DNA from: Aureimonas sp. AU4 | Lineage (GTDB): Bacteria > Pseudomonadota > Alphaproteobacteria > Rhizobiales > Rhizobiaceae | Direction of reading: 5' to 3' | Length of the DNA stretch: 64,000 nucleotides | Assembly: GCF_001463765.1 (NCBI RefSeq) | Contig: NZ_BBWK01000039.1 | Coordinates: 1-64,000, forward strand | In this document: positions 1 through 8,277 of the stretch, piece by piece | Numbering within the stretch: the stretch's first letter is position 1 | How the letters are laid out: every line of letters starts with the position of its first letter | Notes under the pieces: model-generated | Databases searched by the model: none | The model's input: the letters and a program-made list of their open reading frames with translations, nothing else | Told to the model about the DNA's origin: nothing | Made by a program: the position numbers and the translations under genes

Positions 1-1270
1 CCGCCGCATCCGCCAGTCCCGCGCCGACATAGCCCCAGAAGGCCGGCTCGTGCCCGGCGCCGCCTCCGATCACCAGCCCGACCTTGCCCGGTCTCGGCCC
101 GTGGACGGCGCGGACGGCGCGCGCGGTGCCGGGAACGGAAGCGATCAGCGTGCCGTGGGCGGCGAGCGCGCCCTCGAGCGCCTCGTCCACGGCGCGGCGC
201 GGATCGTTCAGGAGCTTCTTGGTCTGGGTGCGCTCCGCGAGCGGGCGGGGCGGCGCGGCGGGCGCCTCGCGGCGGCCGGGCTCGCTCCAGCCGTCCGCCG
301 TCAGGACGCCCCAGCCCGTCACCGCGTCGGTGACGAGGACGCTGACATAGCCGCCGCGCAGCGCGCCGAGGATCGCGGGCACCTTGTCGGGGCCGCCGGC
401 CACCGCGATGCGCTGCGAGACGGCGCGCAGGCTCACGAGGTCGATGCCGATCGTGCGCCGGTCGAGGGGGCCGAGCACCGGCTCGCCCGAGGCCGAGATG
501 AAGCGGCCCGCGATCGAGCCGATCGCCCGCGCCTCGTAGTCGTGCTGCGCGACGCCCTCGAAGAAGCCGCTCGTGTGGATCGTGCTCTCGGGGCGCAGCG
601 AGGAGATGCCGAAGACGATGCGGTTGGCCTCGGCGAGAACCGCCATCTGCTCGGCCAGCACCGTTTCGTCGAGCAGCATGTCGCGCATGGCCGCGCTCGA
701 CACGATCGCGGGGGCCGAGAGGGGAATGCAGCGCGCGCGCATGGCTTCGGCGAGGCGCGAGGCGCAGGCTTCCGGGGTCCAGGGGATCTTGGCGGTCGTG
801 CCGCCCGTCGCCTGCACGACGCGAAGGTCCGCAAGGCCCGGAAGGTCGAGCGCCTCGGCCAGGGCGAGGGCGGTGCGTCCCCAGGTGACGGCGATCGTGT
901 CGCCCGAGCGCACGAAGCGCCGCAGCGCCTGCGCGCCCGCCGAGCCGAGGCGCGCGATCAGCGAGCGCTCGCCCCCCGTGGTCGGCACGACGAGGCAGTC
1001 TTCGAGGCCGAAGCGCTCGCGCAGCGCCTCGGCGAGCGTGAGGGCGCGGAACTGCCGGGGCTCGATCTCCACCGTCACGAGGCCGCGCGCCCGCGCTTCC
1101 GCCAGGTAGCTGTTCACGGAGGCGCGGGAGATACCCATCTCGGCGGCGATGTCGCCCTGCGTCATGCCCTCCTCGTGGTAGAGCCACGAGGCCCAGAGCA
1201 GCGAGTCGTCGCCGAAGCGCAGCGGCATGGCCGACGACTCGCCGGCCGGGCGCCCGGAAGGCCGCGCCAT
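1..1270 (-). CDS. SorC-family sugar-binding regulator fused to a DhaK domain (partial, cut by window start)
   Basis: I translated 423 codons running off the left edge. Residues 36-60 form a SorC/DeoR-type helix-turn-helix (MTQGDIAAEMGISRASVNSY). Residues about 70-340 match the SorC effector domain, which binds phosphorylated sugars. After a Pro/Ala-rich linker a DhaK domain starts near residue 350 (KKLLNDPRRAVDEALEG) and shows the glycine loop IGGGAGHEPAF. Bifunctional regulator/DhaK proteins of this kind are, to my knowledge, annotated in other Rhizobiales. The ATG shares one base with the dhaL stop (TGATG), so the two genes should be translationally coupled. The DhaK active-site His lies beyond the window. 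Inference: the regulator senses, or itself phosphorylates, the ketose handled by the neighbouring operon. Confidence 0.9.
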   Translation of the reverse strand, partial: MARPSGRPAGESSAMPLRFGDDSLLWASWLYHEEGMTQGDIAAEMGISRASVNSYLAEARARGLVTVEIEPRQFRALTLAEALRERFGLEDCLVVPTTGGERSLIARLGSAGAQALRRFVRSGDTIAVTWGRTALALAEALDLPGLADLRVVQATGGTTAKIPWTPEACASRLAEAMRARCIPLSAPAIVSSAAMRDMLLDETVLAEQMAVLAEANRIVFGISSLRPESTIHTSGFFEGVAQHDYEARAIGSIAGRFISASGEPVLGPLDRRTIGIDLVSLRAVSQRIAVAGGPDKVPAILGALRGGYVSVLVTDAVTGWGVLTADGWSEPGRREAPAAPPRPLAERTQTKKLLNDPRRAVDEALEGALAAHGTLIASVPGTARAVRAVHGPRPGKVGLVIGGGAGHEPAFWGYVGAGLADAA

Positions 1271-1938
1271 CAGCGCTCCCCGCTCCGGCGCGCGGCGAGC
1301 GCCTCGTGGGCCTCGCGCATCGCCTCCACCACGATCGCCGCCGAGGCGGCGCCCGGATCCACATGGCCGAGGCTGCGGGTGCCAAGCCGGGCCGCGCGGC
1401 CCTTGGAGGCGGTCATGGCGCGCGTCGCCTCGCGCCCCTCCCGCGCGGCACGGGCAGCGGCGGCGAGCGCCTCCTGGACCTCGGCCCCTTCCGCCACCGC
1501 CGCCGTCGCGGCACGCACCGCCGGGCCGAAGGCGTCCATCATGGTCTTGTCGCCCGGTGCCGCCTTGCCGCGCCGCGCGATGCCCTCCGCAAGACCCGCC
1601 AGGATCACGATCAGGTCCCCATCCTCCAGTTCGTCTCGTCCCGCGAGGCGCCGCCCGGCCTCGGCGAAGCCGCCGGCATAGAGCGGTCCGGCGGTCGCGC
1701 CGACCGCGTCGAGAAACGAGCGGGCGGCGATCGGCAGGAGATCGGCGGCGCCCGTCCCGCGCATGGCCGCCGCCTGCGTGTCGCGCACCACCGCCGCAAA
1801 CCCCTCCGACATGGTGCGGCCGTGGTCGGCGTCGCCGATCGCTCCGTCGAGCTCGCCCAAGGCGTCGCGCGCCTCGTCGAGCCGCTGGGCGAGGGTGCGC
1901 AGGATGTCGACGAACTGGTCCGCGGTCAGTCTGGTCAT
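1270..1938 (-). CDS. dhaL: DhaL subunit of a dihydroxyacetone-type kinase
   Basis: The 222-aa protein is the ADP/ATP-binding partner of DhaK in two-subunit DAK kinases, which phosphorylate dihydroxyacetone or other short ketoses. The acidic Mg-nucleotide motif is present as GAIGDADHG near residue 35 (usual form GDGDHG, so Gly is Ala). The downstream GPLYAGGF segment and the C-terminal DPGAAS motif are also family features. It is first in a leftward operon and its stop overlaps the start of the SorC-DhaK fusion, so the fusion is the obvious DhaK partner. No DhaM or PTS gene is seen, so ATP is the likelier phosphodonor; that is inference. The ATG at 1938 is the only good start. Confidence 0.88.
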   Translation of the reverse strand: MTRLTADQFVDILRTLAQRLDEARDALGELDGAIGDADHGRTMSEGFAAVVRDTQAAAMRGTGAADLLPIAARSFLDAVGATAGPLYAGGFAEAGRRLAGRDELEDGDLIVILAGLAEGIARRGKAAPGDKTMMDAFGPAVRAATAAVAEGAEVQEALAAAARAAREGREATRAMTASKGRAARLGTRSLGHVDPGAASAAIVVEAMREAHEALAARRSGER

Positions 1939-2005
1939 GGCGCAAGTGTCGGGCGGCCGGACGATTCTTCAAGCGACCCGGCCGGGGATAGCGTGCCGGA
2001 CTTAG

Positions 2006-2050
2006 CTTATACCGATTGACATATTCCGGCGTGAATCGAATATTGTCGAA
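2006..2050. promoter_or_regulatory. Divergent promoter region with inverted-repeat operator candidate
   Basis: A TTGACA -35 box at 2016-2021 is followed after 17 bp by AATATT (2039-2044), a plausible promoter for the rightward ABC operon. On the other strand TATAAG (2011-2006) could serve dhaL. Overlapping them, ATATTC (2021-2026) and GAATAT (2038-2043) are perfect inverted arms. With a one-base bulge they extend to GACATATTC / GAATATTGTC. The position suits an operator for the SorC-DhaK regulator. Only the sequence symmetry is observed; binding is inferred. Confidence 0.4.
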
Positions 2051-2112
2051 ACGGCGGGCCGAGGAGGAATCGGCCGGCGGGAGTCCGCGTCCGGGCTTCG
2101 GGAGGGAATGCC

Positions 2113-3594
2113 ATGACGACCCCGCTCTTGAAGGTGGAAGGGCTTCGCAAGTCCTTCGGCGGCATCGCCGCGTTGCGGGACGGCCGCTTCGAGCTGGAAG
2201 CCGGTTCGGTCCATGCCCTGTGCGGCGGCAACGGCGCGGGCAAGTCCACCTTCCTCACCATCGTCATGGGCATCCAGAAGCGCGACGGCGGCACGATCTG
2301 GCGCAAGGGCCAGCCGGTCGACTTCTCCAGTCCCGCCGACGCGCTGAAGGCCGGCATCGCCATCATCGAGCAGGAACTGAGCCCGGTTCCGCACATGAGC
2401 GTCGCCGAGAACATCTTTCTCGGCCGCGAGCCCTCGCGCCGCTTCGGCGGCATCGACTTTCGCGCCATGAACAAGCGCGCCCAGTCGCTGCTCGACGATC
2501 TCGGCTTCGCGATCGACGCGCGCCAGGCCATGGCGACGCTCTCGGTCGCCCAGATGCAGCTCGTCGAGATCGCCAAGGCCTTGAGCCACGACGCCGAGGT
2601 CATCTTCATGGACGAGCCGACGTCCGCCATCGGCGAGCGCGAGGCCCAGCATCTCTTCTCCGCGATCGAGCGCCTGAGGGGGCAGGGGCGCGGCATCGTC
2701 TACGTCTCGCACCGCCTGTCCGAGATCTTCCAGATCGCCGACAGCTACACCGTGTTCCGCGACGGGGCCTATGTCGCGAGCGGCAAGCTCACCGAAACCG
2801 ACCGCCCCGGCCTGATCCGCATGATCGTCGGGCGCGAGATGGGCGAGGAATACATCAAGACCAACACGCCCACCGAGACGGTCGGGCTCTCGGTCGAGGG
2901 CCTCGGCAGCCCGGGCCGCATCGACGACATCTCGTTTTCCGTGCGCAAGGGCGAGATCTTCGGCATCTACGGCCTGATGGGCTCGGGCCGCACCGAGATC
3001 TTCGACGCCCTGTTCGGCCTCGACCCGAAGGCGCAGGGGCGCATCGCGCTGGACGGCGCGCCGGTCACCGTGCGCCGCCCGGCGGACGCGATGGCGCAAG
3101 GCCTCGCCTTCGTGACCGAGGACCGCAAGAACAGCGGGCTGAACCTTCACGACACGGTGCGCGGCAACATCGCGCTCGCCTCCCTGCCGGAGATGAGCCC
3201 CGCCTTCGCCATGCGCGGGCGCGAGGAGGCCGAGGCCAGCCGCACCATGATCGAGCGCTTCCGCATCAAGGCGGCGCGCGACACGATGCCCGTGTCGGGC
3301 CTGTCGGGCGGAAACCAGCAGAAGGTCGTGCTCGGCAAGTGGTTCCTGAGGAAGCCTCGGGTCCTGCTCCTCGATGAGCCGACGCGCGGCGTCGATGTCG
3401 GCGCCAAGCGCGAGATCTACCGCATCATCTGCGAGTTCGCGGCCGCCGGCGGGACGGTCGCCATGATCTCGTCGGAAATCGACGAGGTGCTGGGCCTGTC
3501 GGATCGCGTCATGGTGATGCGCGGTGGTCGCTCGGCCGGCATCCTGTCGCGCGGTGAGGCGAGCGCGCAGTCGCTCGTCCACCTCTCGACCTGA
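2113..3594 (+). CDS. Sugar ABC transporter ATP-binding protein (CUT2, RbsA type)
   Basis: The 493-aa protein has two fused nucleotide-binding domains, as in RbsA/MglA. It powers import by the permease and binding protein downstream. The first domain has Walker A GGNGAGKST near residue 35 and Walker B FMDEPTSA. The second has a degenerate Walker A (GLMGSGRTE), the signature [14 protein letters not shown] and Walker B LLDEPTRGVD. Length is normal for the family. It is first in a six-gene operon: ATPase, permease, binding protein, SDR, dhaK, dhaL. The ATG at 2113 follows GGGAGG. The substrate is probably a polyol or short sugar, judged only from the downstream genes. Confidence 0.93.
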   Translation: MTTPLLKVEGLRKSFGGIAALRDGRFELEAGSVHALCGGNGAGKSTFLTIVMGIQKRDGGTIWRKGQPVDFSSPADALKAGIAIIEQELSPVPHMSVAENIFLGREPSRRFGGIDFRAMNKRAQSLLDDLGFAIDARQAMATLSVAQMQLVEIAKALSHDAEVIFMDEPTSAIGEREAQHLFSAIERLRGQGRGIVYVSHRLSEIFQIADSYTVFRDGAYVASGKLTETDRPGLIRMIVGREMGEEYIKTNTPTETVGLSVEGLGSPGRIDDISFSVRKGEIFGIYGLMGSGRTEIFDALFGLDPKAQGRIALDGAPVTVRRPADAMAQGLAFVTEDRKNSGLNLHDTVRGNIALASLPEMSPAFAMRGREEAEASRTMIERFRIKAARDTMPVSGLSGGNQQKVVLGKWFLRKPRVLLLDEPTRGVDVGAKREIYRIICEFAAAGGTVAMISSEIDEVLGLSDRVMVMRGGRSAGILSRGEASAQSLVHLST

Positions 3595-3638
3595 ACCACA
3601 AACGACGCGCCGCGCCCGCCGGAATAGGGAAGAGTCAC

Positions 3639-4643
3639 GTGACCGACATCAACGCGAAAGCCGCCGACCCGGCGCTGGGCGCCGAGCGCCGCCGCCTGCT
3701 CATTCAGGAATACGGCATCTTCATCGCCTTCCTGATCCTGGTCGGCGTCCTGTCCGTGTCGAGCCCCTACTTCCTGACGGCGGGCAACATCTCCAACGTC
3801 CTGCTGCAGACGTCGATCAACGGCATCCTCGCCATCGGCATGACCTTCGTCATCCTGACGCGCGGCATCGACCTGTCGGTCGGCTCGGTGGTGGCGCTGG
3901 CGGGCATCGTGAGCGCGAGCTTCGTCACCACGACGGCGACGGCGAGCGTGGCGGGCGGACCCTATCCGGTGGTGCTGGCGCTCGCGATCGGCATCGGCGT
4001 CGGCGTCCTCAGCGGCGCGATCGTCGGCGCGATCGTCTCGCGCTTCAACGTGCCCGCCTTCGTGGCGACGCTCGGCATGCTGTCGGCGGCGCGCGGCATG
4101 ACCCTGATCTACGGCGGCGGGCGGCCCGTGCCGGGCCTCGTTCCCGACTTCCGCTGGATCGGCACGGGCAACATCCTCGGCGTGCCCATGCCCGTCGTGA
4201 TCCTCGCCGTCGTCTTCGCGGTGTCCTGGTGGCTTCTGTCGTCCACGCGCTTCGGCCGCTACATCTACGCGGTCGGCGGCAACCCGCACGCGGCCAAGAC
4301 GTCGGGCATCAACGTCGCGCGCATCCGCTTCCTGGTCTACGTGATCTCGGGCGCCCTGTCGGGCCTGGCGGGCATGATCCTGTCGGCGCGCACCGGCTCG
4401 GCGCTGCCGCAGGCGGGCGTCGCCTACGAGCTCGACGCCATCGCGGCGGTCGTGATCGGCGGCACCTCGCTGTCGGGGGGCGTCGGGCGCGTCACCGGCA
4501 CGCTGATCGGGGCGCTGATCATCGGCGTCATGAACAACGGCCTCGATCTCATGGGCATCCAGTCCTACTACCAGCAGATCCTAAAGGGAGCCCTGATCGT
4601 GGGCGCGGTGATGCTGGACCAGAAGCGCAGCCATTCGGCCTGA
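3639..4643 (+). CDS. Sugar ABC transporter permease (CUT2, RbsC type)
   Basis: This 334-aa inner-membrane protein has 8-10 hydrophobic segments. It shows the BPD_transp_2 hallmarks: the ILTRGIDLSVGSVVALAGI loop near residue 80 and a GGTSLSGGVG motif near residue 275. It lies 44 bp after the ATPase gene. Its start is read as GTG at 3639 (GTGACCGACATC). Only one permease gene is present, so the channel is presumably a homodimer, unlike the two-permease systems later in the window. Confidence 0.92.
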   Translation: MTDINAKAADPALGAERRRLLIQEYGIFIAFLILVGVLSVSSPYFLTAGNISNVLLQTSINGILAIGMTFVILTRGIDLSVGSVVALAGIVSASFVTTTATASVAGGPYPVVLALAIGIGVGVLSGAIVGAIVSRFNVPAFVATLGMLSAARGMTLIYGGGRPVPGLVPDFRWIGTGNILGVPMPVVILAVVFAVSWWLLSSTRFGRYIYAVGGNPHAAKTSGINVARIRFLVYVISGALSGLAGMILSARTGSALPQAGVAYELDAIAAVVIGGTSLSGGVGRVTGTLIGALIIGVMNNGLDLMGIQSYYQQILKGALIVGAVMLDQKRSHSA

Positions 4644-4740
4644 CGCCTCGGTGAGTTTCGCCCGGCCGTCGCCGCCGGGCCGAAGGGAGGCGCGCGCCAT
4701 TCCGGGCCGCCTCGATGGTTCCAAAGGGAGGATACCTCAC

Positions 4741-5721
4741 ATGAAGACCTTGCTGCTCGCCCTCGGGCTCGCGACCGCGCTGTCGGCGCCGGTCATGGCG
4801 CAGGAGAAGCTGAAGATCGGCGCAACCGTCTACGGCCTCAACGCCGAGTTCATGCAGATCTGGACCGCCGCGCTCCAGAAGCACCCCGCCGTCCAGAAGG
4901 GCGAGGTCGAGGTGACCGTGTTCGACGGCCGCTACGACGCACTGGTCCAGCAGGAGCAGTTCAACACGATGATCACGCAGAAGTACAACGCGATCATCTT
5001 CGTGCCGATGGACGTCGAGGCGGGTGCGGCCCCCGTGCAGGCGGCGGTCGACGCCGGCATCCCGGTGGTCGGCTCCAACGCGCGCGTCAACTCCGACGCG
5101 CTGACATCCTATGTCGGCTCCAACGACGTCGAGGCGGGCGAACTGGAAGCCAAGGCCGTGCTCGACAAGATCGGCTGCAAGGGCAACGTCGTGATCATCG
5201 AGGGCCCGATCGGCCAGAGCGGCCAGATCCAGCGCCTCGAGGGCAACGAGAAGGCGCTCAAGGCCTGCCCCGACGTGAAGGTCCTGGAGAAGCAGACCGG
5301 CAACTGGTCGCGCGCCGAGGCCCAGACCCTGATGGAGAACTGGCTGACCTCGCATCCCGGCCAGATCAACGGCGTGATCGGCCAGAACGACGAGATGGCG
5401 CTCGGTGCGATCGAGGCGATCAAGGCCGCCGGCCTCAACGTCTCCGACTTCGCGATCGCGGGCGTCGACGGCGTGACGGACGCCATCAACGCCGTGAAGG
5501 CGGGCGAGATGGCCTCGATCCTCCAGGACGCGAACGCGCAGGCGCAGGGCGCGCTCGACATCGCGATCAAGGCGGTGAAGCCCGACTACCAGCCGGAATC
5601 GCCGATCTGGAAGCAGTACCCCTCGATGGGCTGGGAAGACGGCAAGGCCAAGACCTACCTCGTGCCCTGGACCCCGGTCACGACCGCGAACGCCGACGAG
5701 CTCCTGAAGTCGCGCCAGTAG
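4741..5721 (+). CDS. Periplasmic sugar-binding protein of the CUT2 transporter
   Basis: The start is set at ATG 4741, which follows GGGAGGATACCTCAC and opens a clean signal peptide (MKTLLLALGLATALSAPVMA, cleavage near residue 20). An in-frame upstream extension is arginine-rich and has no ribosome site. The mature protein, about 306 aa, is a Peripla_BP_4 fold resembling RbsB, with the hinge segments NAIIFVPMDVEAG and IGQNDEMALGAIEAI. It captures the substrate for the permease just upstream. The order ATPase-permease-binding protein is less usual than binding protein first. A strong hairpin follows the stop. Confidence 0.9.
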   Translation: MKTLLLALGLATALSAPVMAQEKLKIGATVYGLNAEFMQIWTAALQKHPAVQKGEVEVTVFDGRYDALVQQEQFNTMITQKYNAIIFVPMDVEAGAAPVQAAVDAGIPVVGSNARVNSDALTSYVGSNDVEAGELEAKAVLDKIGCKGNVVIIEGPIGQSGQIQRLEGNEKALKACPDVKVLEKQTGNWSRAEAQTLMENWLTSHPGQINGVIGQNDEMALGAIEAIKAAGLNVSDFAIAGVDGVTDAINAVKAGEMASILQDANAQAQGALDIAIKAVKPDYQPESPIWKQYPSMGWEDGKAKTYLVPWTPVTTANADELLKSRQ

Positions 5722-5729
5722 CACTGCTC

Positions 5730-5756
5730 GCGGCGGCCGGGCGATCCGGCCGCCGC
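5730..5756 (+). terminator. GC-rich hairpin after the binding-protein gene
   Basis: A perfect 11-bp stem (5730-5740 with 5746-5756) closes a 5-nt loop GCGAT and starts 9 bases after the stop. There is no T-tract, and the dehydrogenase gene begins 39 bp later on the same strand. It is therefore more likely an mRNA-stabilising or attenuating hairpin than a full terminator. Confidence 0.55.
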
Positions 5757-5794
5757 AACCCGTCTCCCTTCCACCCTCTGCCCGGAGCCTCCCG

Positions 5795-6562
5795 TTGAGC
5801 GACGCGCCTTCTATCGACCTCGACTTCTCGCTGGCGACCAAGGTCGCCCTCGTCACCGGCGGCGGCTCGGGCATCGGACAGGCCATCGCGCGGGCGCTGG
5901 CCGCCAAGGGCGCGCGCGTCGCGCTTCTCGACAACAACCTTCAGGCGGCCGAGGCGACGGCTGCGACCTTGCGCGACGCGCGCGCCTTTCGCTGCGACGT
6001 GGCCGACCCGTCCTCCGTCGAGGACGCCGTCGGCGCGGCGGCGGATGCCTTCGGGCAGCTCGACATCGTGGTCAACAGCGCGGGCATCGTGGCGCTGGCG
6101 CCCGCCGAGGCGCTGACGCTCGACCAGTGGGACCGCACCATCGCGATCAACCTCAAGGGCACCTTCCTCGTCAGCCAGGCCGCCGGGCGCCGCATGATCG
6201 CGGCCGGCCGGGGCGGGCGCATCGTCAACCTCGCCTCGCAGGCCGGCACGGTCGCGATCGAGGAGCACGTGGCCTACTGCGCTTCGAAGTTCGGCGTGAT
6301 CGGCCTCACCAAGACGCTCGCCGCCGAGTGGGGCCGCCACGGCATCACCGCCAACACGATCTCGCCGACCGTGGTTCTGACCGAGCTCGGCAAGGCCGCC
6401 TGGGCGGGCGAGAAGGGCGAGGCCGCCAAGCGGCGCATCCCCGTGGGCCGCTTCGCCTATCCCGACGAGATCGCCGCCGCCGCCCTGTTCCTCGCTTCGG
6501 ATGCCGCCGCGATGATCAACGGCGCCGACCTCGTGGTCGACGGCGGCTACACGATCCTCTGA
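5795..6562 (+). CDS. SDR-family polyol dehydrogenase, GolD/DthD-like
   Basis: This 255-aa short-chain dehydrogenase has the cofactor loop TGGGSGIG (residues 20-27), NSAG, and the catalytic Tyr and Lys in YCASK. The C-terminal half (ISPTVVLTELGKAAW, GRFAYPDEIAAAALF, GADLVVDGGYTI) resembles what I remember of the GolD/DthD group, which includes D-threitol dehydrogenase. It would oxidise an imported polyol to a ketose using NAD+. The start is TTG at 5795; no ATG lies in frame nearby and GGAG is present upstream. It sits between the importer and dhaK/dhaL, which fits oxidation followed by phosphorylation. Exact substrate unknown. Confidence 0.8.
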   Translation: MSDAPSIDLDFSLATKVALVTGGGSGIGQAIARALAAKGARVALLDNNLQAAEATAATLRDARAFRCDVADPSSVEDAVGAAADAFGQLDIVVNSAGIVALAPAEALTLDQWDRTIAINLKGTFLVSQAAGRRMIAAGRGGRIVNLASQAGTVAIEEHVAYCASKFGVIGLTKTLAAEWGRHGITANTISPTVVLTELGKAAWAGEKGEAAKRRIPVGRFAYPDEIAAAALFLASDAAAMINGADLVVDGGYTIL

Positions 6563-6597
6563 TCCCCCAAAGCCCCTTTCGAACGGACCCCAGTCCC

Positions 6598-7596
6598 ATG
6601 CAGCGCTTCATCAACGACCCCGACCAGGTGGTCGACGACACCGTCCGCGGCTTCGTGAAGGCCCATTCCGACCTCGTGCGCCTGTCGGAGACGAACCGGC
6701 GCGTCGTGGTCTCGACGGCTGCGCCGAAGGCGGGGCGCGTCGGGGTCGTGACGGGCGGCGGCTCGGGCCACGAGCCCGCCTTCATCGGATATACCGGACG
6801 CGGGCTGGTGGACGCGGTGGCCGTGGGCGAGCTCTTCTCCTCGCCGACCGCCAAAAGCTTCCATGACGCCATCAAGGAGGCCAATGGCGGCGCGGGCGTC
6901 GTATGCCTCTACGGCAACTATGCCGGCGACAACATGAACGTGAAGATGGCGACCAAGCTCGCCAGCAAGGACGGGATCGAGGTGGCGGTCGTGGTCGCCA
7001 ACGACGACGTCTGCTCGGCGCCGGCCGCCGAGCGCGAGAAGCGCCGGGGCGTCGCCGGCGAGATCTTCATGTGGAAGATCGGCGGCGCGAAGGCGGCCGA
7101 GGGCGGGAGCCTCGAGGAGGTGCGCGCCGTCGCCCAGAAGGCGATCGACAGCTGCCGCTCGATCGGGGTGGGCCTCGGGCCCTGCACTCTGCCCGCCGTC
7201 GGCCATCCGAACTTCCAGATCGAGCCCGGCACGATGGAGGTCGGCATCGGCCACCACGGCGAGCCCGGCATCCGCGTGGAGCCGCTGAAGACGGCGGCCG
7301 AGGTCGCGCGCGACATGGCGCGCATCGTGCTCGACGACCACGACCTGGCCTCGGGAACCGAGGTCGCCGTCCTTGTCTCGGGCCTCGGCGCGACGCCGCT
7401 GAACGAGCTCTACATCCTGAACGACACGATCGAGGAGGAGATCCGTGCGCGCGGCCTCTCGATCCATCGCACCTATGTCGGCAACTACTTCACCTCGCTC
7501 GAGATGGTCGGCGCGACGCTGACCGTCGTCGCGCTCGACGACGAGCTGAAGCGGCTTCTGGATGCCGAGGCGCGTGCGCCCGGCTTCGCCGGTTGA
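6598..7596 (+). CDS. dhaK: DhaK subunit of a dihydroxyacetone/tetrulose-type kinase
   Basis: The 332-aa protein is a full-length DhaK, the substrate-binding subunit of two-component DAK kinases. It has the GGGSGHEPAF loop near residue 55, YGNYAGDNMN, and the HHGEPGI segment near residue 220, whose His forms the covalent hemiaminal with the ketone. The ATG at 6598 is 35 bp after the SDR gene. It pairs with the dhaL directly after it. In Mycobacterium tetritol pathways, DAK-family kinases act on erythrulose, so erythrulose is as likely a substrate here as dihydroxyacetone. That is inference from gene order. Confidence 0.9.
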   Translation: MQRFINDPDQVVDDTVRGFVKAHSDLVRLSETNRRVVVSTAAPKAGRVGVVTGGGSGHEPAFIGYTGRGLVDAVAVGELFSSPTAKSFHDAIKEANGGAGVVCLYGNYAGDNMNVKMATKLASKDGIEVAVVVANDDVCSAPAAEREKRRGVAGEIFMWKIGGAKAAEGGSLEEVRAVAQKAIDSCRSIGVGLGPCTLPAVGHPNFQIEPGTMEVGIGHHGEPGIRVEPLKTAAEVARDMARIVLDDHDLASGTEVAVLVSGLGATPLNELYILNDTIEEEIRARGLSIHRTYVGNYFTSLEMVGATLTVVALDDELKRLLDAEARAPGFAG

Positions 7597-7610
7597 GGGA
7601 GACGGGACCG

Positions 7611-8252
7611 ATGCAGAGCTTTCCCAATGCGGGCGGCGGCGCCATCGTCGAGGCGATGGCGGCGCGGATCGTCGAGAACCGTGCCTATCTCTCCGAGATC
7701 GACGGCAAGATCGGCGACGGCGACCACGGCGTGAACATGGCCAAGGGCTTCGGCATGGCGGCGGAGCGGCTGAAGGGCCGCGAGGCGACGCTGGCCGAGG
7801 CCATGGCGCTTCTCGGCGAGGTGCTGATGGGCGAGATCGGCGGCTCCATGGGTCCGCTCTACGGCATGACCTTCACCGAGTTCTCTGAAGCCATCGAGGG
7901 CCGGGACGCGATCGACGCTGCCCTGTTCTCGGCCATGCTCCACAAGGGGCTGGAAGGCGTGCAGTCGATCGGCTCGGCCAGGGTCGGCGACAAGACCCTT
8001 CTCGACACGTTCGTGCCGGCGGTGGAAGCCTTCGATGCGGCGACGGCGCAAGGCCGCCCGTTCGCCGAGGCGCTGGACGCGCTCGTCGAGGCGGCGGACC
8101 GGGGCCGCGACTCCACGGTCGACCTCGTGGCGAAGGTCGGCCGCGCGAGCCGGCTCGGCGAGCGCTCGCGCGGCGTTCTCGATGCCGGCGCGACGTCCTG
8201 CGCCATGATCCTCGGCACGCTGGCCGAGGGGGCGAAGGCGCGTCTCGCCTGA
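7611..8252 (+). CDS. dhaL: DhaL subunit of a dihydroxyacetone/tetrulose-type kinase
   Basis: The 213-aa protein is the nucleotide-binding DhaL partner of the preceding dhaK (14-bp spacing). It has the canonical Mg-ADP motif DGKIGDGDHGVNM near residue 35, the GGSMGPLYG loop near residue 80 and the C-terminal GVLDAGATSC segment. The ATG at 7611 follows GGGAGACGGG. It is the last gene of the rightward operon, and the MDR gene beyond faces it with a 25-bp gap. No PTS component is seen nearby. Confidence 0.9.
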   Translation: MQSFPNAGGGAIVEAMAARIVENRAYLSEIDGKIGDGDHGVNMAKGFGMAAERLKGREATLAEAMALLGEVLMGEIGGSMGPLYGMTFTEFSEAIEGRDAIDAALFSAMLHKGLEGVQSIGSARVGDKTLLDTFVPAVEAFDAATAQGRPFAEALDALVEAADRGRDSTVDLVAKVGRASRLGERSRGVLDAGATSCAMILGTLAEGAKARLA

Positions 8253-8277
8253 GGCTCGCCTCACGGCGCGGAGCGGA

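Noticed and set aside
50-1681. Long + strand open frame at the left edge
   Set aside because: It is antisense to the SorC-DhaK and dhaL genes, whose domains are clear, and its composition is Arg/Ala-rich without any motif.
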